64,000 bases of DNA from Roseihalotalea indica (lineage in GTDB: Bacteria > Bacteroidota > Bacteroidia > Cytophagales > Cyclobacteriaceae). The notes below the pieces were generated by a model. The model had not been told where the DNA came from. It did no database searches and saw nothing but the letters and a program-made list of their open reading frames with translations. The DNA is taken from assembly GCF_022458895.1 (NCBI RefSeq), contig NZ_JAINFL010000004.1, positions 372,001-436,000 on the forward strand, read 5' to 3'. Below, one piece after another: positions 60,213 to 64,000 of this stretch. The position numbers and the translations under genes are program-made. How positions within the stretch are numbered: the stretch's first letter is position 1; the number at the start of each line of letters is the position of its first letter.

Positions 60213-61307
60213 ATGATGAGGTTCTTTTTCGCAGTATTGGTAAGCATGCTTTCCTTGCATCAGTCAGCAGCTCAGGTTGGTCGTATAAAGCGAGCGATCT
60301 CTGCGTATGAGCAAGGTGAATATGATAAGGCACTGACCCGAGTACAAAAAGCAATACATCATAAGAAAACAAAAAACAGTGCCCAAGCCTGGCTTACTCA
60401 AGGTAAAATTTACCAAGTATTAGCTCGACAGGCGTCATCAGACTCATCTCATGACACTTTTCTGCAACAGGCTATCACCTCTTTTCAACACGCGATTGAA
60501 ATTGATACCAGCGATTTAACTTTAAGCATGCACCCGCTGGATTCACTTTGGGTAAGCTACTTTACGCAGGCGAAAGAATCAGCTAGTCAAAAAAATTATA
60601 CTGAGGCCTTTAAAGCATTGCAACGGGCAAAAATGATCAGGCCAGATGATACAGCTACTTACTTAGCGCTGGGAGATTTGGCCCTTCAACAACAGGATCT
60701 CACATTAACCAAGCAAACCTATACCTATCTTATTGATTCGCTTCATTATGAGGGAAACCGGCTCTATGAGATATACAACACTCTGATAGATATGCTTTCG
60801 CAGCGAGATAGTGAGCTTGATTATACTCAAAAGTTGGTAAAAGCCGCTCAACAGCATTTTCCGGATAGCACCCACTGGATAGACCGGGAATTTGCTGTGT
60901 TACTTAATAATCATAAATGGCAGGAAGCTGAACAATTGATTACCACCTCTGAGCTTTCCGAAACTCGCCAGATCACATTTCTGAGAGAACTGGCACAACA
61001 GCAGCGTATTGATAATAACCCTGAAAGCGCATTTGAGTATTACCAGAAAGCTTTGGCAATAGATCCTAAAAATCTGGATGTACTGTATGATCTGGCCTAC
61101 CTTCATCAGGAGATAGCCATTGCCTCCGAAAAAGAAATTGGTCGTGATGAAGGTGTAGATACAGATAAGCAGAAACAGGCACTTCACCACTACCGTGAGT
61201 CACTGCGTTACCTAACTGAAGCGATCTCTTACGATCAGCAAAATGATCACACCCGACAGAACATCACGCTGGTAGAGACCCACATTGGCTCGCTGGAAAA
61301 GCTATGA
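60213..61307 (+). CDS. Exported TPR-repeat protein
   Basis: 364 residues from the ATG at 60213 (M-M-R-F-F-F-A-V-L-V-S), which gives a proper signal peptide. An upstream in-frame ATG at 60129 adds an unlikely hydrophobic leader. Several TPR units are visible: A-I-S-A-Y-E-Q-G-E-Y-D-K-A-L, A-I-T-S-F-Q-H-A-I-E-I-D, A-F-K-A-L-Q-R-A-K-M-I-R-P-D-D, A-F-E-Y-Y-Q-K-A-L-A-I-D-P-K-N-L. It is likely a periplasmic or surface scaffold; partner unknown. It is convergent with the Lacal_2735 gene, with about 26 bp between. Confidence 0.83.
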   Translation: MMRFFFAVLVSMLSLHQSAAQVGRIKRAISAYEQGEYDKALTRVQKAIHHKKTKNSAQAWLTQGKIYQVLARQASSDSSHDTFLQQAITSFQHAIEIDTSDLTLSMHPLDSLWVSYFTQAKESASQKNYTEAFKALQRAKMIRPDDTATYLALGDLALQQQDLTLTKQTYTYLIDSLHYEGNRLYEIYNTLIDMLSQRDSELDYTQKLVKAAQQHFPDSTHWIDREFAVLLNNHKWQEAEQLITTSELSETRQITFLRELAQQQRIDNNPESAFEYYQKALAIDPKNLDVLYDLAYLHQEIAIASEKEIGRDEGVDTDKQKQALHHYRESLRYLTEAISYDQQNDHTRQNITLVETHIGSLEKL

Positions 61308-61319
61308 TCAAGCTGCTTC

Positions 61320-61338
61320 AATGACCAAAAAAGTCATT
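61320..61338. terminator. Small hairpin at convergent gene ends
   Basis: AATGAC (61320-61325) and GTCATT (61333-61338) around CAAAAAA. It overlaps the Lacal_2735 stop codon region. A short 6-bp stem without GC strength, so only a weak candidate. Confidence 0.3.
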
Positions 61339-61516
61339 TATCACCGCCTTTTTCCATTAATCGCTGTATCTGAAGAGACACATCCTCTGCTTCGGCCATC
61401 TTTTGGTCGCTAGCTTTACGATCTCTCTGGGAGAGAGTGTGAGCTTCAGCAAGCAACTTTCGATGTTTTTCCTGTAACTTTTCTAATTGACTTTTCTTTT
61501 TAAATAATCCAAACAT
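61334..61516 (-). CDS. Lacal_2735-type small protein
   Basis: 60 residues, highly charged, helical. M-F-G-L-F-K-K-K-S-Q-L-E-K-L-Q-E-K-H-R-K-L-L-type N-terminus and the S-Q-R-D-R-K-A-S-D-Q-K-M-A-E-A-E-D-V pattern match the small Lacal_2735 family of Bacteroidota, of unknown function. It lies 5 bp after the TPR gene on the same strand, so the two are almost certainly cotranscribed. Confidence 0.85.
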   Translation of the reverse strand: MFGLFKKKSQLEKLQEKHRKLLAEAHTLSQRDRKASDQKMAEAEDVSLQIQRLMEKGGDK

Positions 61517-61521
61517 GCGTG

Positions 61522-62259
61522 TTACGGTTTACGGAATGGGTTTCCTAAAAATTGCAGAAAATCCCGGAACTGCTGCCGAGATGTAAATACAGACCGGATC
61601 TCCTGCCAATATCCACTCTGTTTAGTTGGCTTTGGTGATGCGATGGTTTGTTTAGAAGCAGGCACCTCCTGGTTACGTTCAGTAACTGGAGTACTCCGAG
61701 GCTTTCCGTTTTTGCTTTGGTCCAGCGCATCGGCTTGTTGGTAACTATTCCTGGCTCGCTCCAAATGTCCTAGCTTCTCTTCAATCATGCCTCGGTTGTT
61801 ATAGGCAATCGCATCTTCCGGGTCTAACTCTATTGCTTTGGTATAATCATCAATTGCTCCCTGAGAGTCATTTAATCGGTCTTTGATATAGGCCCGGCTT
61901 GAATATCGGTAAGGATTTTCTGGCTCCAGATCAACTGCCTTATCAAAATCGGCTAAAGCCAAATCATTACTTTTAACCCAGTGCAGAGCTACTCCTCGTT
62001 CGCTATAATATGTAGCATTATTGGGTATTAAATTGATCAGGCGATCAAAGGCCTGTATGGACTCTTCAAAATTCTCAAGCTTAAACTGAGTTCGGGCAAG
62101 TCCATAAATACTTTCGTGATGGGTAGATTCCTGAGCCAGTGCTAGCTGAAAGTAGTGAAGTGCCTGTTCGTACTTTTCTTGTTTTAGCAGTTCGTAACCT
62201 TGCCGGGCATATTCTTCTGCATTCATATCCATTGGTAAAGAAAGGGTTAAATCAATCAA
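61522..62259 (-). CDS. TPR-repeat cytoplasmic protein
   Basis: 245 residues, no signal peptide. About five consecutive TPR units (A-E-E-Y-A-R-Q-G-Y-E-L-L-K-Q-E-K-Y-E-Q-A-L-H-Y-F, A-L-A-D-F-D-K-A-V-D-L-E-P-E-N-P, A-I-D-D-Y-T-K-A-I-E-L-D-P-E-D-A-I, A-Y-N-N-R-G-M-I-E-E-K-L-G-H-L-E-R-A) occupy about 14-180, followed by a low-complexity linker and a basic C-terminus. It is probably a protein-interaction adaptor with unknown partner. The small Lacal_2735 gene follows directly. Its start may be Met1 or Met6. Confidence 0.88.
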   Translation of the reverse strand: MIDLTLSLPMDMNAEEYARQGYELLKQEKYEQALHYFQLALAQESTHHESIYGLARTQFKLENFEESIQAFDRLINLIPNNATYYSERGVALHWVKSNDLALADFDKAVDLEPENPYRYSSRAYIKDRLNDSQGAIDDYTKAIELDPEDAIAYNNRGMIEEKLGHLERARNSYQQADALDQSKNGKPRSTPVTERNQEVPASKQTIASPKPTKQSGYWQEIRSVFTSRQQFRDFLQFLGNPFRKP

Positions 62260-62328
62260 TGAGCGCTAAATTGCTATATTTTTTTATTTATTACCTCCTA
62301 TGATGGAACACGGCAAACCAGAATTAGT

Positions 62329-62336
62329 TTACTTTG
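62329..62336 (+). promoter_or_regulatory. Possible -7 box giving a leaderless transcript
   Basis: TTACTTTG resembles TAnnTTTG and ends 4 bases before the ATG at 62341. If used, transcription would start at or next to the A of the start codon. No Shine-Dalgarno sequence is visible in front of that ATG, consistent with this idea. Confidence 0.35.
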
Positions 62337-62340
62337 CACT

Positions 62341-63192
62341 ATGCTAATCATTGGAGAGTATAACGATCTGCCCATTGTTCGGGATAGTCCGCACGGCTTT
62401 TATTTGCAAGCCCAGACCCGCGAGGGCGAGCAGGATATTTTGCTACCTAAAAAATATGTGACACCGGAAATGGCGGTAGACAAAAATGTCAGCGTATTTG
62501 TCTATACCGATTCGGAAGACCGACTGGTGGCTACTACCGAAGTGCCTAAAGTGCGGGTAAATCAGTTTGCTGCCCTGTTTGTGGTAGGTACTGCTCCCTT
62601 TGGGGCTTTTCTGGACTGGAACCTGGAGAAAGACTTATTTCTACCCAAAAAAGAGCAACTTTACCCGGTGCAGGATGGTGATACGGTGGTAGTACGAGTT
62701 GTGCTGGATCAGCAAACTCAACGCCTCATGGCCGTGTCTAAACTTCAACCATTTTTCCGTCGGGATACCTCAGATCTTGAGGAGCAACAAGCCATTACTG
62801 CCCTCGTTTACGATACTACTGATTTAGGCTACAAAGTAATTATTGGCCGGCAGTACGATGCCTTACTGTTTTATAGTGATAGTCCGTCAGAACTGGTAAT
62901 CGGAGATGCATTAACGGTTTATATCAAAAAAATCCGCGAAGATGGAAAAATTGATGTTACCGCTTACCCCAGTGGCCGGGATGCTACCGAGCAGGCTAAG
63001 ATGACATTAATTCGAAAGCTGAAAGATGCCGGAGGTACTCTTCCGCTACATGACAAAAGCGATCCCGATGAAATTCAGAACCGTCTGGGCATGAGCAAAA
63101 AAGTCTTTAAAAAGGCCGTCGGTGGTTTATATAGAGATCGCAAAATCGAACTGGAAGGCAACCAGGGAATCCGGTTGATTAGTAATGAGTGA
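62341..63192 (+). CDS. CvfB-like S1-domain RNA-binding protein
   Basis: 283 residues. Starts M-L-I-I-G-E-Y-N-D-L-P-I-V-R, as do CvfB/YitL family proteins. Tandem S1-type OB folds occupy about 1-205 (G-F-Y-L-Q-A-Q-T, G-A-F-L-D-W-N-L-E-K-D-L-F-L-P, G-Y-K-V-I-I-G-R-Q-Y-D-A-L-L-F). A winged-helix domain is at about 215-283 (I-Q-N-R-L-G-M-S-K-K-V-F-K-K-A-V-G-G-L-Y-R-D-R-K-I). In Staphylococcus aureus CvfB affects virulence gene expression through RNA binding; the role in Bacteroidota is unknown. The conserved N-terminus supports the ATG at 62341. It is monocistronic and convergent with the DUF2147 gene. Confidence 0.9.
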   Translation: MLIIGEYNDLPIVRDSPHGFYLQAQTREGEQDILLPKKYVTPEMAVDKNVSVFVYTDSEDRLVATTEVPKVRVNQFAALFVVGTAPFGAFLDWNLEKDLFLPKKEQLYPVQDGDTVVVRVVLDQQTQRLMAVSKLQPFFRRDTSDLEEQQAITALVYDTTDLGYKVIIGRQYDALLFYSDSPSELVIGDALTVYIKKIREDGKIDVTAYPSGRDATEQAKMTLIRKLKDAGGTLPLHDKSDPDEIQNRLGMSKKVFKKAVGGLYRDRKIELEGNQGIRLISNE

Positions 63193-63305
63193 TTAGTGAT
63201 TATAAATCACTTTTCATTATTCATTAGAGCTTATTCCGGTCATTATGTAAGAAGAAAAGTCTTATCCGACCGGGCAGGTCTAATCAGGCAGGTGAGTGCA
63301 TTAAC

Positions 63306-63359
63306 GGAGGCAGTTAGCAGGAGACTGTATGGAAGACCAGCCTCCTGCTGACTGCTTCC
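63306..63359. repeat. GGAGGC-family inverted repeat, copy 4 (18-bp arms)
   Basis: GGAGGCAGTTAGCAGGAG (63306-63323) and CTCCTGCTGACTGCTTCC (63342-63359) pair in 16 of 18 positions, and both exceptions are G-T wobbles that would pair in RNA read from this strand. It lies between the convergent CvfB-like and DUF2147 genes. Confidence 0.85.
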
Positions 63360-63411
63360 TGATTCGCCTGTAAAAGAAAATCAGAATAATGGCTATTACT
63401 CACAATCGTAG

Positions 63412-63855
63412 TCACTTCGTTCTGGTCCACTCTTCAGAGCGGCCAATGAGCGAGAAGCCAATGTACCCTCTGATTTCCAGATTATTACCATCTTCGCTTA
63501 AGCGCATGAGGCAGCTGTAGGTTTTTCCTGATTCAGGGTCATATATTTCACCATCTTCGTACTCTCCATCTTCATCATACTCCAGATTCTTGAGGATTTG
63601 TAAACCTTGAATTGTCCGGTTTTGTAAAGCAGGATCAGGATTTTCAACATCTTTCCGAGGCTTTCCATCCGGGCCATTAGGATCTTTCATCCACACAAGT
63701 TTACCGCAATATTCATCTTCACAAGGGTAGATTTCTACCTTGCCCCGTTGGTCAGCGGTGTACCATACACCTATAACCGCCTTCGCATCCTGGGCTAGCA
63801 AATTAAAATGAATAGAGAATAAAATGAGGCTTAAAACGATTGATTTCATGTACAT
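63412..63855 (-). CDS. DUF2147 exported protein
   Basis: 147 residues. Signal peptide about 1-21 (F-N-L-L-A-Q). The mature part follows the DUF2147 pattern: I-G-V-W-Y-T-A-D-Q-R-G-K-V-E-I-Y, D-E-Y-C-G-K-L-V-W-M, G-L-Q-I-L-K-N-L-E-Y, Y-D-P-E-S-G-K-T-Y-S-C-L-M-R-L, R-G-Y-I-G-F-S-L-I-G-R-S-E-E-W-T-R. This is a lipocalin-like beta-barrel fold of unknown ligand. It is periplasmic and monocistronic. Confidence 0.93.
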   Translation of the reverse strand: MYMKSIVLSLILFSIHFNLLAQDAKAVIGVWYTADQRGKVEIYPCEDEYCGKLVWMKDPNGPDGKPRKDVENPDPALQNRTIQGLQILKNLEYDEDGEYEDGEIYDPESGKTYSCLMRLSEDGNNLEIRGYIGFSLIGRSEEWTRTK

Positions 63856-63926
63856 ATTGGTTATACTCTCGGGGTTATATCTCTATAAAATCAGTACCCG
63901 CCATTTTTGTTTATGTCACCTAACTG

Positions 63927-64000
63927 ATGAGTCACGGTCCTAAAATTACGCAATTACCTACCCAACAGCGCATTTTGTTAGCAAATCAGCATCTGACACT
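63927..64000 (+). CDS. Start of a gene, possibly YfbU-like (cut by window edge)
   Basis: An ATG at 63927 opens a frame (M-S-H-G-P-K-I-T-Q-L-P-T-Q-Q-R-I-L-L-A-N-Q) that runs off the window after 24 full codons. The pattern T-Q-Q-R-I-L-L-A-N-Q-H resembles the YfbU family start (A-Q-R-L-I-L-S-N-Q-Y). The length is too short for certainty. Confidence 0.4.
   Translation, partial: MSHGPKITQLPTQQRILLANQHLT

Overview
The window reads as chromosome of a free-living, probably marine, Bacteroidota bacterium of the Cytophagales type. The support is a SusC/SusD pair with a DUF3823 lipoprotein, an ECF sigma factor and a FecR anti-sigma factor, many Sec or lipoprotein exports, Lacal_2735-type and DUF2147 proteins, and AT-rich leaders without strong Shine-Dalgarno sites. 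No rRNA, tRNA, CRISPR array, transposase, integrase or phage gene was seen. Sampled genes are near 45-55% G+C, except for a low-G+C patch at 54.2-56.6 kb.

Layout. 1-9.8 kb (all minus): the N-terminus of a sulfatase cut by the window edge, a DUF885 metallopeptidase, a large BNR/sortilin-like beta-propeller protein, a luciferase-like flavin monooxygenase, an aldo/keto reductase fused to a Rid domain, and an APC amino-acid permease. 10-18.9 kb (minus): a sugar-degradation block with a CehA/McbA-like PHP hydrolase, a GH2 enzyme, a GH127-like (DUF1680) enzyme and a GtaA-like protein; the last two overlap by 8 bp. 19-25.6 kb (minus): a sugar epimerase, a Gfo/Idh/MocA protein lacking the usual EKP lysine, a ThuA protein and a 1214-residue ThuA / beta-propeller dehydrogenase / HEAT / azurin-like protein. 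This set looks like oxidative (keto-sugar) catabolism. 25.7-41.6 kb: a polysaccharide utilisation locus with DUF3823, SusD, SusC and FecR, a GH16 on the opposite strand, a GH5-like enzyme, a VCBS/ASPIC-UnbV lipoprotein, an ECF sigma factor and a GH43. The sigma and FecR genes, usually adjacent, are separated by about 6.7 kb of glycan genes.

41.9-51.8 kb is mostly housekeeping: a proline-directed peptidase pair (aminopeptidase P and DPP-IV-like), a YdeI-like protein, a CNNM/CBS membrane protein, an exported sugar isomerase-like protein, two proteins of unknown function and an alkaline-phosphatase-superfamily enzyme. 52.4-57.2 kb holds two unrecognised proteins, then three consecutive low-G+C single genes separated by structured spacers that resemble integron-cassette attC sites, then an RDD protein. 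57.3-64 kb: a gamma-glutamyltransferase homologue, YihY/BrkB, two TPR proteins, a Lacal_2735 protein, a CvfB-like S1 protein, a DUF2147 protein and the start of a possible YfbU-like gene.

Two families of short dispersed hairpin repeats sit mostly just 3' of genes: one with CTCAGAG arms (10-12.3 kb) and one with GGAGGC/GCGGTCA arms (41.8, 46.8, 50.7, 57.3 and 63.3 kb). The most notable points are the cassette-like patch, the azurin-fused dehydrogenase, the Rid fusion lacking the canonical arginine, the Gfo/Idh protein without its lysine, and the split sigma/anti-sigma pair. All functional calls come from reading motifs by eye; no database search was run.
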